DNA of 12,293 bases from an uncultured Paracoccaceae bacterium (GTDB lineage: Bacteria > Pseudomonadota > Alphaproteobacteria > Rhodobacterales > Rhodobacteraceae). The notes below the pieces were generated by a model, which saw only the letters and a program-made list of their open reading frames with translations, was not told the DNA's origin and did no database searches. Below, one piece after another: positions 1 through 6,928 of the stretch. Location of the stretch: NCBI GenBank assembly GCA_937927885.1, contig CALEZJ010000374.1:1-12293 (forward strand). The letters are read 5' to 3'. Numbering within the stretch: position 1 is the stretch's first letter; every line of letters starts with the position of its first letter. The position numbers and the translations under genes were made by a program.

Positions 1-372
1 GCCCATGGCGGCGGCGGTGGCCAGGGACGAGCCGCAGACGGCGGCAAAGCCCGAGCAGGCAAAGATCGATGAAATCGCCAGCGCGCCCGGCACCCGGCGC
101 AGCACGGCCTTGGCCGCTTCGAACAGCCCGCCGGTCAGGCCTGCATGAAAGCTGATGAAGCCCATCAGCAAGAACATCGGCACCGCCGACAGGGTCCAGT
201 TGGCGACGAAGGAAAACGGCGTGTTCTGGATGATGCCGATGGCCGGCTGAAGGCCGATCATCGTGGCGACGCCACCAAAGCTGACCGCAATCAGCGCCAG
301 CGCCACCGGCACGCGCAGGATCAGGAGCACCATGAGCACTCCGACGCCGAGGAACCCGATGGTAACGCTCAT
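1..372 (-). CDS. dctM: TRAP transporter large permease subunit DctM (N-terminal part, cut by window edge)
   Basis: Reading leftward from an ATG at 370-372, the frame stays open to the window edge and gives 124 residues starting MSVTIGFLGVGVLMVLLILR. The hydrophobic start, the RVPVALAL stretch and the glycine/serine-rich segment CSGFAAVCGSSLATAAAMG near residue 106-124 match the start of the 12-TM DctM family (about 430 residues when whole). DctM carries the sodium-coupled translocation path of a tripartite TRAP importer in the inner membrane. Its start codon overlaps the stop of the upstream dctQ by four bases (ATGA), so the two are translationally coupled. It is the last visible gene of the leftward operon. 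The family is sure; the substrate is inferred from neighbours (aromatic acid, possibly hydroxycinnamate). Confidence 0.93.
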   Translation of the reverse strand, partial: MSVTIGFLGVGVLMVLLILRVPVALALIAVSFGGVATMIGLQPAIGIIQNTPFSFVANWTLSAVPMFLLMGFISFHAGLTGGLFEAAKAVLRRVPGALAISSIFACSGFAAVCGSSLATAAAMG

Positions 373-863
373 GCCTTGCCTCCCAAAGCCAGTCTGAAGC
401 CACGCAGCGCCACGCTGATCGCCGCAAGCCCGAAGCCCAGCGGCGGCAGCCAGTAGGCGGGCCAGGTGATGACGCGCGTCTGGTTGGCCATCACGAAAGC
501 CCCCACATTGGTGCGCCCGACAGCGGCGTTCCACGTCACCCAGGCCAGGGTCGCATAGATCGCCACGGCAATCACCGCGACCAGGATATCCGACAGCAGC
601 CGCATCCGGGGCGAGAGCATGCCGTTGATGACCTCGACCTGCACCATGCCACCGGTCTTTTCGACCCAGGCCAGCGGGATGAAGGCCAGCGCGACCATGT
701 AATAATGGGTGACGATCTCCCAGGTTGCGGGGATCGGGGCGTTCCAGAGGTTGCGCATCACGATGTCGGTGCCGACGTGCAGCATCAGCATTACGGTCGC
801 AATCGCACCCAGAACGGCCAGTGCGGCAAGAAAGCCGTCCTGGAATCGGGTCAGGCGGTCCAT
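369..863 (-). CDS. dctQ: TRAP transporter small permease subunit DctQ (TRAP 1)
   Basis: This 164-residue protein has four hydrophobic segments, at about residues 12-34, 49-66, 88-110 and 132-150, as expected for DctQ, the small membrane subunit that pairs with DctM. Family signatures include the DIVMRNLWNAPIPATWEI region after TM1 and the VEVINGML loop (MVQVEVINGM) between TM2 and TM3. It lies between dctP and dctM of the same system and overlaps dctM by four bases. The ATG at 861-863 is preceded, in the sense of the gene, by a run of seven C with no good Shine-Dalgarno sequence. It is also separated from dctP by a strong hairpin, so it may be expressed less than the binding protein. Confidence 0.93.
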   Translation of the reverse strand: MDRLTRFQDGFLAALAVLGAIATVMLMLHVGTDIVMRNLWNAPIPATWEIVTHYYMVALAFIPLAWVEKTGGMVQVEVINGMLSPRMRLLSDILVAVIAVAIYATLAWVTWNAAVGRTNVGAFVMANQTRVITWPAYWLPPLGFGLAAISVALRGFRLALGGKA

Positions 864-901
864 GGGGGGGCCTATCGGCGAAGGGGGTGACGAAAAGGGG
901 A

Positions 902-928
902 GCGGGGCGCCCGTCTGGGGCGCCCCGC
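902..928 (-). terminator. Intercistronic hairpin between dctP and dctQ (partial terminator or mRNA-stabilising stem)
   Basis: There is a perfect 11-base inverted repeat, GCGGGGCGCCC at 902-912 and GGGCGCCCCGC at 918-928, with a 5-base loop. In the transcribed (minus) sense it begins seven bases after the dctP stop and is followed within a few bases by CCCCTTTT. The stem plus short T-run resembles a leaky intrinsic terminator. Hairpins at this spot are common after periplasmic binding-protein genes, where they keep binding protein in excess over permease. That role is inferred; the stem itself is directly visible. Confidence 0.7.
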
Positions 929-935
929 AGAGGCC

Positions 936-2060
936 TCAGAGGCCGTAGGTCGCGAAGTCGACGTGCGCCCAGACCTCGGCATAGACGCGCTCGGCCATGG
1001 CGACCGGATCGGCACCCACTTCCTCGGCGATGGCTTCCCACTTGGCATAGAGCTCGCGGAAGGCCGCGATGCGCTCGGCCGCGTCGGTCATGCCGAAACG
1101 TTCTTGCGCCACGCGGGCCGCGGTCGCCAGTTCGGTCGCGCGGAACTCCTCGAAGGCGGCGACCAGGCTTTCATCGGGCTGGATCATCTCGATCCCGGCG
1201 GCGACGGCAGCGGCCTCGGCTTCGCCGGGCATCGAATAGCCCCAGCGCTGGGTGAAGTCGGCATTCGCGCGGTTCGCGGCGCGCGCCATGGCGGCACGAT
1301 CCTCGACCGACAGGCTGGCCCAGACATCGGCGTTGGTGGTGAAGTTCGAGGTCGACTGATAGAGGCCGATCGGCAGGAAGGTCACATGTCGAACCAGCTC
1401 GACCAGACGGAACGACACGAGGTCGGCGATCGAGGCCATGGTGCCGTCGATGACCCCCTGGCTCATCGCCTCGAACTGGTCGTTCACCTGGATCTGGGCG
1501 GGAACGGCGCCGAAATGCTCGGCAAAGCGGGCCCAGGGGGCGCCGCCCGACCGCAGGCGCAGGCCCTGAAGATCGGCCGCCGTGCGCACGGGGCGCGTGG
1601 TCAGCAGTTCATAGACGTCCGACGCGCCCGAACCCAGGTAGACAAAGCCAAAGGCACGCATTTCGGCCTGGCAGGGCTCGCAGTTGACGATGTATTCGGT
1701 CATCGCCGCGCCCGCCGCGTGGCTGTTCGACGAGGTCAGCGACAGTTCGCCGGCCAGCGCCATGTTGGGCAGGTCCGCCGGGAAGAACAGCGGCAACAGG
1801 TTGCCCACCTCGGCGACCTGGCTTTGCAGCGCGTCCTTCATCTGCACGAGATTGACGACCTCGGGGCCGAGGATCGTGGCGCCCATGCGGCCCGCCGATT
1901 CCTCAGGCAGGTAGCGCGCAAAGCCCTGATAGAGATAGCCGTTCGCCGGATGGGGCGGCGGTGCGGCGGGGGCCACGCGCAGCACGCGGTCCTGTGCCCC
2001 GGCGGTAAAGGCGATGACCGAGGCGGCCAGCGCGAGTCCTGCGATCTTTCTCAGTTTCAT
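936..2060 (-). CDS. dctP: TRAP transporter substrate-binding protein DctP (TRAP 1)
   Basis: This is a 374-residue periplasmic binding protein of a TRAP importer. Residues 1-22 form a signal peptide (basic MKLRK, hydrophobic core, TAGA before QDR). The DctP-family core is visible, including GLRLRSGG at 167-173, whose second arginine (170) sits where TRAP binding proteins hold the ligand carboxylate, and the downstream NDQFEAMSQGVIDGTMAS block. I chose the start at 2058-2060 because it gives a clean signal peptide and has GGGAGGA (plus positions 2069-2075) eight bases upstream; longer frames lack both. A cysteine pair (127 and 130, NCEPC) could form a periplasmic disulfide. It lies 32 bases after the amidohydrolase in the operon. 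An aromatic acid ligand such as a hydroxycinnamate is inferred from the operon; TRAP systems for such acids (TarPQM of Rhodopseudomonas) are known. Confidence 0.93.
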   Translation of the reverse strand: MKLRKIAGLALAASVIAFTAGAQDRVLRVAPAAPPPHPANGYLYQGFARYLPEESAGRMGATILGPEVVNLVQMKDALQSQVAEVGNLLPLFFPADLPNMALAGELSLTSSNSHAAGAAMTEYIVNCEPCQAEMRAFGFVYLGSGASDVYELLTTRPVRTAADLQGLRLRSGGAPWARFAEHFGAVPAQIQVNDQFEAMSQGVIDGTMASIADLVSFRLVELVRHVTFLPIGLYQSTSNFTTNADVWASLSVEDRAAMARAANRANADFTQRWGYSMPGEAEAAAVAAGIEMIQPDESLVAAFEEFRATELATAARVAQERFGMTDAAERIAAFRELYAKWEAIAEEVGADPVAMAERVYAEVWAHVDFATYGL

Positions 2061-2092
2061 GGATGGTCTCCTCCCAAAGACGCCCGACATGC

Positions 2093-2974
2093 TCAGAGTT
2101 TCAACAGTCTCTTTGCGTTCTCTTTCAGGATGAGGGGGCGCACCTCGTCCCGAAAATCCGATTTTTCGAAATCCTTCAGCCAGCGGTCCGGCGTGATCGC
2201 GGGCCAGTCCGAGCCGAACAGCATCTTCTTCTTCAGCATCGTGTTGGCGTAGCGTACCAGTATTTCCGGGAAATACTTGGGCGACCAGCCGGAAAGGTCG
2301 ATATAGACGTTCGGCTTGTGCTGGCAGACGGACAGGGCCTCTTCCTGCCATGGAAAGCTGGGATGGGCGAGGATGATCGGCATGTCGGGAAAATCGACTG
2401 CCACATCATCGAGATACATCGGGTTCGAATACTTCAGCCGCATCCCCATGCCGCCGCGCATTCCCGAACCGACACCGGTCTGCCCGGTGTGAAAGAGGCT
2501 GATCGCGCCTTCGTCGGCAATGGCCTCGTAGAGGTCATAGGCCATGCGGTCGTTGGGGTAGAACCCCTGCATCGTCGGGTGAAACTTGAAGCCCTTGACC
2601 CCGAAGTCGCGCACCAGTCGCCGCGCCTCACGCGCGCCCATCTTGCCCTTGTGGGGGTCGATCGAGGCGAAGGGGATCAGGATGTCGTCGTTCTCGGCGC
2701 AGATCTGCGCGACTTCCTCGTTGTGATAACGCTTGAACCCGGTCTCTCGTTCGCCATCGACGGGAAAGATCACCGCGGCGATCTTGCGCTCGCGGTAATA
2801 GGCGGCGGTTTCCTGCACGGTCGGCAGCATCCCGGCCGCCCCGGCGGGGTTCTTGAAATAATTCGCCATCCCCGCCTGGAATTCGTTGTAGCCGTCATCG
2901 CGGCAGGTGTCGCAGGGCTCCTCGGCATGGGTGTGAATGTCGATGGCGACGATTTCGTCGAGGTTCACGGGCAT
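2093..2974 (-). CDS. couO: Amidohydrolase-family hydrolase, CouO-like (4-hydroxyphenyl-beta-ketoacyl-CoA hydrolase)
   Basis: This 293-residue protein belongs to the amidohydrolase superfamily (Amidohydro_2 type TIM barrel). Metal-ligand candidates are HTH at residues 14-16 (DIHTHAEE), His162 (FHTGQTG), His204 (LAHPSFPWQEEAL) and Asp256 (FGSDWP); GFKFHP at 128-133 holds a lysine at the barrel. The overall pattern (FASIDPHKG, YPNDRMAY, YIDLSGWSPKYFP) recalls the CouO/PhdC hydrolases of actinobacterial p-hydroxycinnamate clusters. Those replace a thiolase and split the aryl beta-ketopropionyl-CoA to an aryl carboxylate and acetyl-CoA. The neighbours fit: crotonase, MarR, divergent CoA synthetase and SDR. 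The start overlaps the end of marR by ten bases (2965-2974) with AAGGA upstream, showing tight coupling. Superfamily is certain; the specific reaction is inferred from remembered homologues and context. An unrelated decarboxylase or hydratase of the same superfamily is the main alternative. Confidence 0.8.
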   Translation of the reverse strand: MPVNLDEIVAIDIHTHAEEPCDTCRDDGYNEFQAGMANYFKNPAGAAGMLPTVQETAAYYRERKIAAVIFPVDGERETGFKRYHNEEVAQICAENDDILIPFASIDPHKGKMGAREARRLVRDFGVKGFKFHPTMQGFYPNDRMAYDLYEAIADEGAISLFHTGQTGVGSGMRGGMGMRLKYSNPMYLDDVAVDFPDMPIILAHPSFPWQEEALSVCQHKPNVYIDLSGWSPKYFPEILVRYANTMLKKKMLFGSDWPAITPDRWLKDFEKSDFRDEVRPLILKENAKRLLKL

Positions 2975-3444
2975 GCGGCGGGTTCCTTGATCAGGGCGAT
3001 CTTGCGGATCAGCGTCAGGAGGGTTGCGTATTCATCCGCGCTCAGGCCGACGCGTTCGGCACAGTGCACAGTCAGAAAGGCGGGGCGGTGGCGCTCCAGA
3101 TGCGCCTTGCCTGCCGGGGTCAGTTCCAGATGGACCGAACGGCGGTCCGAGGCGGGCACCTCACGCCGCACCAGCCCGTCGCGCACCATGCGCTGCACCA
3201 GTTTGGTCATGTGCGCGGGCTTGATGTTCAGCGTCGCGGCCAGCGTGCCCTGGCGGACCTGCGGGTTAATGTCGATCACCCAGAGCACGGTCATCTCTCC
3301 CGGGCGCACATCGGTGCCCTCGAAAGCCTCGAAGAACTGGCCGAACAGGCGGACCTGCGCCAGACGCATCAGAAATCCGATGGACTCGGCCAGATCGCCA
3401 AGGTCCACCTCGTCGCTCAGCGTGCCGGCAAAGGGCGCGTTCAT
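2965..3444 (-). CDS. MarR-family transcriptional regulator (hydroxycinnamate-CoA responsive type)
   Basis: This 159-residue protein is a winged-helix MarR regulator. The helix-turn-helix lies at roughly residues 62-87 (QGTLAATLNIKPAHMTKLVQ). It is followed by the wing, with the diagnostic ASDRRSVHLELT motif near residues 97-108. N- and C-terminal helices would form the dimer interface. It sits four bases after the crotonase stop and overlaps the amidohydrolase start, so it is co-transcribed with pathway genes. MarR regulators of phenylpropanoid clusters (CouR, PhdR, FerC and relatives) repress until a hydroxycinnamoyl-CoA thioester binds. I infer the same here, with the duplicated element at 4275-4339 as target. 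The start at 3442-3444 has only a weak ribosome site and probably relies on coupling. Confidence 0.92.
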   Translation of the reverse strand: MNAPFAGTLSDEVDLGDLAESIGFLMRLAQVRLFGQFFEAFEGTDVRPGEMTVLWVIDINPQVRQGTLAATLNIKPAHMTKLVQRMVRDGLVRREVPASDRRSVHLELTPAGKAHLERHRPAFLTVHCAERVGLSADEYATLLTLIRKIALIKEPAACP

Positions 3445-3448
3445 GGTG

Positions 3449-4222
3449 TCATGCGTTCGGGTTGGAGACCTTGCCCGCCTTCTTTGACAGGAAGGCGTTC
3501 AGGCGCTCTTCGGCCTCGGGCGAGGTGGCGGTGAACGAGGCGATGAAGCTCTCGACAAACAGCCCGTCCTCGGTGCCCATGTCGTTGATGCGCGGCAGGG
3601 CGTGGATGATGGCATAGGTCGAGATCGGCGCGTTGGTCGCGGCGTGGCGGGCCAGGGCGATGGCCTTGTCCAGCGCCTGACCTTCGTCGACGACATAGTT
3701 GACCAGGTTCCAGCGTTCCGCGGTGTCGGCATCCACGGAACGCCCGGTCAGCATCATGTCGGTCATGCGCGACACGCCCATCAGCCGTGCCGACCGCACG
3801 CTGGCGCCACCGCCGACAAAGATGCCGCGCTGGCCCTCGGGCAGGGCGAAGAACGCCGTGCGATCCGCCACCCGCACATGCAGCGACGAGGCCAGTTCCA
3901 GCCCGCCGCCCACCACTGCCCCGTGCAGCGCGCCGAACCACGGCAGCTTGCCGCGCTGGATGCGGGCAAAGACCTCGTGCCAGCGGCGACTGCCATGCAC
4001 GCCTTCGAACGGGGTCTTTTTCACATGTTCGGCCAGATCGAGCCCGGCGCAGAAATGCGGGCCATGGCCGTGGATCACCGCCGCCTTGCAGCGCGCTTCC
4101 ACCTGAGTGATCACGTCGTTCAGTTCTTCGATGAAGGCATCCGAGATCGCATTGCGCTTTTCGGGCCGGTTCAGGCCGACGACGGCCACATCGCCCTGGA
4201 ACTCGAGTGTCAGATATTTCAT
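3449..4222 (-). CDS. Crotonase-superfamily enoyl-CoA hydratase (probable hydroxycinnamoyl-CoA hydratase)
   Basis: This 257-residue enoyl-CoA hydratase/isomerase has its family features in order. LNRPEKRNA lies at 17-25, HFCAGLDL at 56-63 supplies an oxyanion-hole element, HGAVVGGGLELA covers 100-111, and LPEGQRGIFVGGG covers 127-139. Both catalytic glutamates of classical hydratases appear present, Glu109 and Glu129, with the same 20-residue spacing as Glu144/Glu164 of rat crotonase. The likely role is to add water to feruloyl- or coumaroyl-CoA. If the pathway is beta-oxidative it stops at the beta-hydroxyacyl-CoA; a lyase activity giving vanillin (HCHL type) cannot be excluded. The start at 4220-4222 matches the usual N terminus (MKYLTLEF). 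The same frame stays open upstream across the promoter repeats and past the divergent gene's start, which is not credible as coding. It is first gene of the leftward operon. Confidence 0.9.
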   Translation of the reverse strand: MKYLTLEFQGDVAVVGLNRPEKRNAISDAFIEELNDVITQVEARCKAAVIHGHGPHFCAGLDLAEHVKKTPFEGVHGSRRWHEVFARIQRGKLPWFGALHGAVVGGGLELASSLHVRVADRTAFFALPEGQRGIFVGGGASVRSARLMGVSRMTDMMLTGRSVDADTAERWNLVNYVVDEGQALDKAIALARHAATNAPISTYAIIHALPRINDMGTEDGLFVESFIASFTATSPEAEERLNAFLSKKAGKVSNPNA

Positions 4223-4267
4223 CGCAGGCCCCGCCGTCTTGCCGAATGTTGCGCCGATTCTGTGACG

Positions 4268-4296
4268 AATATCGGCGGAAAAAGTATCCGTGTAAA
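4268..4296 (-). promoter_or_regulatory. Candidate sigma-70 promoter of the leftward crotonase operon
   Basis: On the minus strand a -35-like TTTACA (plus 4291-4296) and a -10-like GATATT (plus 4268-4273) are separated by exactly 17 bases, about 45 bases upstream of the crotonase start. The -35 box lies inside the first copy of the duplicated element, so a regulator bound there would block polymerase. The box matches are five of six and four of six. This is a reasonable but unproven assignment; no equally good promoter was found for the rightward gene. Confidence 0.45.
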
Positions 4297-4339
4297 CAAT
4301 TTCCTCGCTTTGCGGAAAAATAGTTTCCGTGTAAACAAT
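4275..4339. repeat. Tandem duplicated element in the divergent promoter, candidate MarR operator pair
   Basis: Two near-identical copies lie in direct orientation, at 4275-4300 and 4312-4339. Each begins GCGGAAAAA and ends TCCGTGTAAACAAT (exact 14-base matches at 4287-4300 and 4326-4339, 39 bases apart). They differ by a two-base insertion and one substitution. Within each copy is a semi-palindrome, GTATCCGTGTAAAC at 4284-4297 and GTTTCCGTGTAAAC at 4323-4336, fitting GTTTnCnnGnAAAC, the kind of dyad MarR dimers bind. One copy covers the leftward -35 box; the other lies just upstream of the rightward gene's ribosome site. The repeat is directly seen; the regulator assignment is inferred. Confidence 0.75.
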
Positions 4340-4344
4340 CTCGC

Positions 4345-4350
4345 AGGAGG
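4345..4350 (+). promoter_or_regulatory. Ribosome binding site of feruloyl-CoA synthase
   Basis: A perfect AGGAGG sits eight bases before the ATG at 4359. It fixes the start of the synthase and lies only five bases after the second copy of the duplicated promoter element, so a protein bound there would sit very close to the translation start. Confidence 0.85.
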
Positions 4351-4358
4351 ACTTACCC

Positions 4359-6173
4359 ATGACAGAATCACCGCTGCGCCCGGTCAAGCTGTGGCGTCCT
4401 GACGTGCGTTGGACCGACCGCGAGGATGGTTCGATCCTGGTCTGGCAAGAGGGGGCGCTGGGCGCCTATCCCGACCGGATTTCCGACCGGATCCATCATT
4501 GGGCCGGGCTGGATCCAGACCGGATCTGGATGGCCGAGCGCGACGCTGCGGGCGCCTGGGTCAAGGTGAGTTATGGCCAGATGCTGGCCCGGGTCCGGGC
4601 GATCGGGCAGCGGCTTTTGGACATGGGTCTGTCCACCGACCGCCCGCTGCTGATTCTGTCGGCCAATTCGATTGCCCACGCCCTGATGGCTCTGGGCGCG
4701 CAATATGTCGGCATTCCCTCGGCGGCGATTGCGCCCGCCTATTCCACCTCGTCCGGCGAATTCGAAAAGCTGCTCTCGGTGCGCGACCAGATCACCCCGG
4801 GGGCGGTCTTTGCCGATGATACCGCGCCTTTCGCCCGCGCCCTGTCGGAGGTGCTGGCGGGACTGCCGGTGATCTGCGTGACCGGCGCGGGGCAGGCGCT
4901 GGACGCGGTGCTGGCAACCCCCGTCACCCCTGCCGTCGATGCGGCCAATGCCGCGACCGGGCCCGATACGGTGGCCAAGTTCCTGTTCACCTCGGGCACC
5001 ACGGGGTCGCCCAAGGCGGTGATCCAGACCCAGCGCATGATGTGCGCCAACATGGAACAGATGACCGATTGCTATGCCTTCCTGCGCGACGAGGCACCGA
5101 TCATTCTGGACTGGGCGCCGTGGAACCACGTCGCGGCGGGGAACCTGGTGTTCAACGCGGCGATCTACAACGGCGGGACGTTCTATATCGACGGCGGGCG
5201 CCCGACGCGCGACCTGATGCACCAGACCATCGCCAACCTGCGCGATGTGCCGACGAACTGGTATTTCAACGTGCCCTTTGGCTACGAGATGCTGGTCGAG
5301 GCGATGCGCAAGGACCCCTCGCTGGCCAAAGCGTTCTATGGCCCGCTCAAGCTGATGTACTACGCCGGCGCGGCCATGGCGCGCCACACCTGGGATGCGC
5401 TGGAAGAACTGTCGGTGCAGGCCACCGGCGAGCGGGTGCAACTGGGGACCGGCCTTGGTGCCACCGAAACCGCACCGTTTTCACTGTTCAACACCGACCC
5501 CGACGCCGAAGCGGGATGCATCGGCGTGCCGGCCAAGGGCATCACGCTGAAACTGGTCCCGGTCGAGGGCAAATGGGAAGTGCGCCTGAAGGGTCCGAAT
5601 GTGACGCCAGGCTATTGGCGCAATGAAAAACTGACGCGCGAGGCGTTCGACGAGGAAGGCTTCTATTGCCTTGGCGATGCGCTGCGTTTTGCCGAGCCGG
5701 GCAACCCGGCCAAGGGGTTCTTCTTTGACGGGCGTGTGGCCGAGAACTTCAAGCTGTCGACCGGAACCTGGGTGTCGGTGGGGGCGCTGCGCGCGAAGCT
5801 GACCGATGCCCTGGGCGGCCTTGCGCGCGATGCGGTGATCGTGGGCGAGGGCGAGGACAGTCTGGGAGCGTTGCTGGTGCCTTTCCGCCCGGCCATCGAG
5901 GCGCTGGTGGGGCAGGCGGGGTTGAGCGATGCCGAACTGTGCGCGCATCCCGCCTTGCACGCGGCGATTGCCGAGCGGCTGAAGGCCTATAACGCGACGG
6001 CGACGGGATCCTCGCTGCGCGTGCCGCGGGTGATGATGCTGGTCGAACCGCTGAATCTGGACCGGGGCGAGGTGACCGACAAGGGATCGGTCAATCAGCG
6101 GGCGGTGCGCAGCCATCGGGCCGATCTGGTGGCGGCGCTTTATGCGGGCGATGCCCGGGTCATCAGGGGGTAG
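4359..6173 (+). CDS. fcs: Feruloyl-CoA synthase (ATP-dependent hydroxycinnamate-CoA ligase)
   Basis: This 604-residue ANL-superfamily adenylating enzyme activates ferulate or related acids to the CoA thioester through an acyl-AMP, in the cytoplasm. Motifs in order are the phosphate loop TSGTTGSPK at 211-219, GLGATETAP at 365-373, YCLGD at 436-440, DGR at 457-459 and NFKLSTG at 463-469. The C-terminal TDKGSVNQRAV holds the catalytic lysine at about 575. The length, the long N-terminal extension, the WAPWNHVAAGN segment (252-262) and the NFKLSTGTWV junction are typical of bacterial feruloyl-CoA synthases rather than generic fatty acyl-CoA ligases. It diverges from the crotonase across a 136-base promoter and is followed two bases later by the SDR, so the two form an operon. 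Substrate within the hydroxycinnamates is not resolved by sequence alone. Confidence 0.92.
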   Translation: MTESPLRPVKLWRPDVRWTDREDGSILVWQEGALGAYPDRISDRIHHWAGLDPDRIWMAERDAAGAWVKVSYGQMLARVRAIGQRLLDMGLSTDRPLLILSANSIAHALMALGAQYVGIPSAAIAPAYSTSSGEFEKLLSVRDQITPGAVFADDTAPFARALSEVLAGLPVICVTGAGQALDAVLATPVTPAVDAANAATGPDTVAKFLFTSGTTGSPKAVIQTQRMMCANMEQMTDCYAFLRDEAPIILDWAPWNHVAAGNLVFNAAIYNGGTFYIDGGRPTRDLMHQTIANLRDVPTNWYFNVPFGYEMLVEAMRKDPSLAKAFYGPLKLMYYAGAAMARHTWDALEELSVQATGERVQLGTGLGATETAPFSLFNTDPDAEAGCIGVPAKGITLKLVPVEGKWEVRLKGPNVTPGYWRNEKLTREAFDEEGFYCLGDALRFAEPGNPAKGFFFDGRVAENFKLSTGTWVSVGALRAKLTDALGGLARDAVIVGEGEDSLGALLVPFRPAIEALVGQAGLSDAELCAHPALHAAIAERLKAYNATATGSSLRVPRVMMLVEPLNLDRGEVTDKGSVNQRAVRSHRADLVAALYAGDARVIRG

Positions 6174-6175
6174 GA

Positions 6176-6869
6176 ATGCAGATCGAGGGGATTTCGGCCT
6201 TTGTGACCGGTGGGGGCTCGGGCCTTGGCGAGGCGACGGCGCGCATGCTTGCGGCGCGCGGGGCAAGGGTGGCGGTGTTTGATCGCGACGCGGCCAAGGG
6301 CGCGGCCATCGCGGCGGCCATTGGCGGGATGGGGCTTCAGGGGGATGTGACCTCGGAAGCCGAGGTGGCTGCGGCGCTGGACGCGGTCGCGGCCGCGCAG
6401 GGCGCGCCCCGCATCGTGGTCAATTGCGCCGGGATCGGGACGGCGGGCCGCGTGCTGGGTCGTGACGGGCCGCTGCCGCTGGAGGCTTTCGAGCGAACGG
6501 TCAAGGTGAACCTGATCGGCACGTTCAATGTGCTCAGGCTGGCCGTGGCGCGGATGGCGGCGCTGGAGCCGATGGAGGATGGCGAGCGCGGCGTGGTGAT
6601 CAACACGGCGTCGGTCGCGGCCTTTGACGGGCAGATCGGGCAGGCGGCCTATTCGGCCTCCAAGGGCGGGATCGTCGGGATGAGCCTGCCCATCGCCCGC
6701 GAACTGGCAAGGGTCGGCGTCCGGGTCAATGTGATCGCGCCGGGGATCTTTCTGACGCCCTTGCTGTTCACCTTGCCCGAGGAGGCGCAAAAGGCATTGG
6801 CGGCCGACATTCCGTTTCCCCAGCGGCTGGGCGATCCGGCGGAATTCGCGGATGCGGAAAGCGAAGTGA
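6176..6869 (+). pseudogene. SDR, type II 3-hydroxyacyl-CoA dehydrogenase, 3' end disrupted by an internal deletion
   Basis: The first 225 residues are a convincing NAD-dependent short-chain dehydrogenase of the HSD17B10/type II 3-hydroxyacyl-CoA dehydrogenase kind. TGGGSGLG lies at 11-18, the NAD-type Asp at 36, NCAGI at 83-87, Asn112, Ser146, and YSASK at 159-163. It should oxidise the beta-hydroxyacyl-CoA made by the crotonase. Homology stops after GDPAEFA (ends 6850), where the family continues with about 23 residues, including an ENPxLNGEVIRLDGA block, before ending in RM plus a few residues. That block is missing here. Codons for RMRKAK and a TGA stop occur at 6849-6869, in the +1 frame. 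The original frame instead runs open through two hairpins into gntR. I infer a deletion of about 68 or 71 bases, removing the last helix and strand of the Rossmann fold, so the enzyme is probably inactive. A sequencing or assembly error is the alternative. Confidence 0.78.
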
Positions 6870-6872
6870 GGC

Positions 6873-6905
6873 GGCGCGCGGCCCCCGTCGAGGGGACCGC
6901 GCGCC
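6873..6905 (+). terminator. Hairpin 1 after the ancestral SDR stop
   Basis: GGCGCGCGG at 6873-6881 pairs perfectly with CCGCGCGCC at 6897-6905. After one mismatch, CCCC (6883-6886) pairs with GGGG (6892-6895) around a five-base loop. It begins three bases after the TGA at 6867-6869. That placement supports 6869 as the original end of the SDR gene. There is no T-run, as is common in GC-rich alphaproteobacteria. Confidence 0.6.
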
Positions 6906-6928
6906 GACGGGCTGCCGCCCGCACCTGC

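Noticed and set aside
963..2252. Long antisense open frames (also 4368-5441, 5481-6266, 6140-7684, 7853-9208, 9385-10722, 10884-12161)
   Set aside because: They lie opposite well-supported genes, have low-complexity Arg/His/Gly/Gln-rich translations and no recognisable domains, as expected from codon bias in GC-rich DNA.
3449..4222. Crotonase as a definite feruloyl-CoA hydratase/lyase (vanillin synthase)
   Set aside because: It has classical hydratase glutamates and sits with an SDR and a CouO-like hydrolase, which favour simple hydration. Lyase activity is possible but not supported over hydration.
4223..4387. N-terminal extension of the crotonase (55 extra residues)
   Set aside because: The extension crosses the divergent promoter, translates the duplicated operator element, and overlaps the start of the feruloyl-CoA synthase. 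The ATG at 4220-4222 gives the usual family N terminus.
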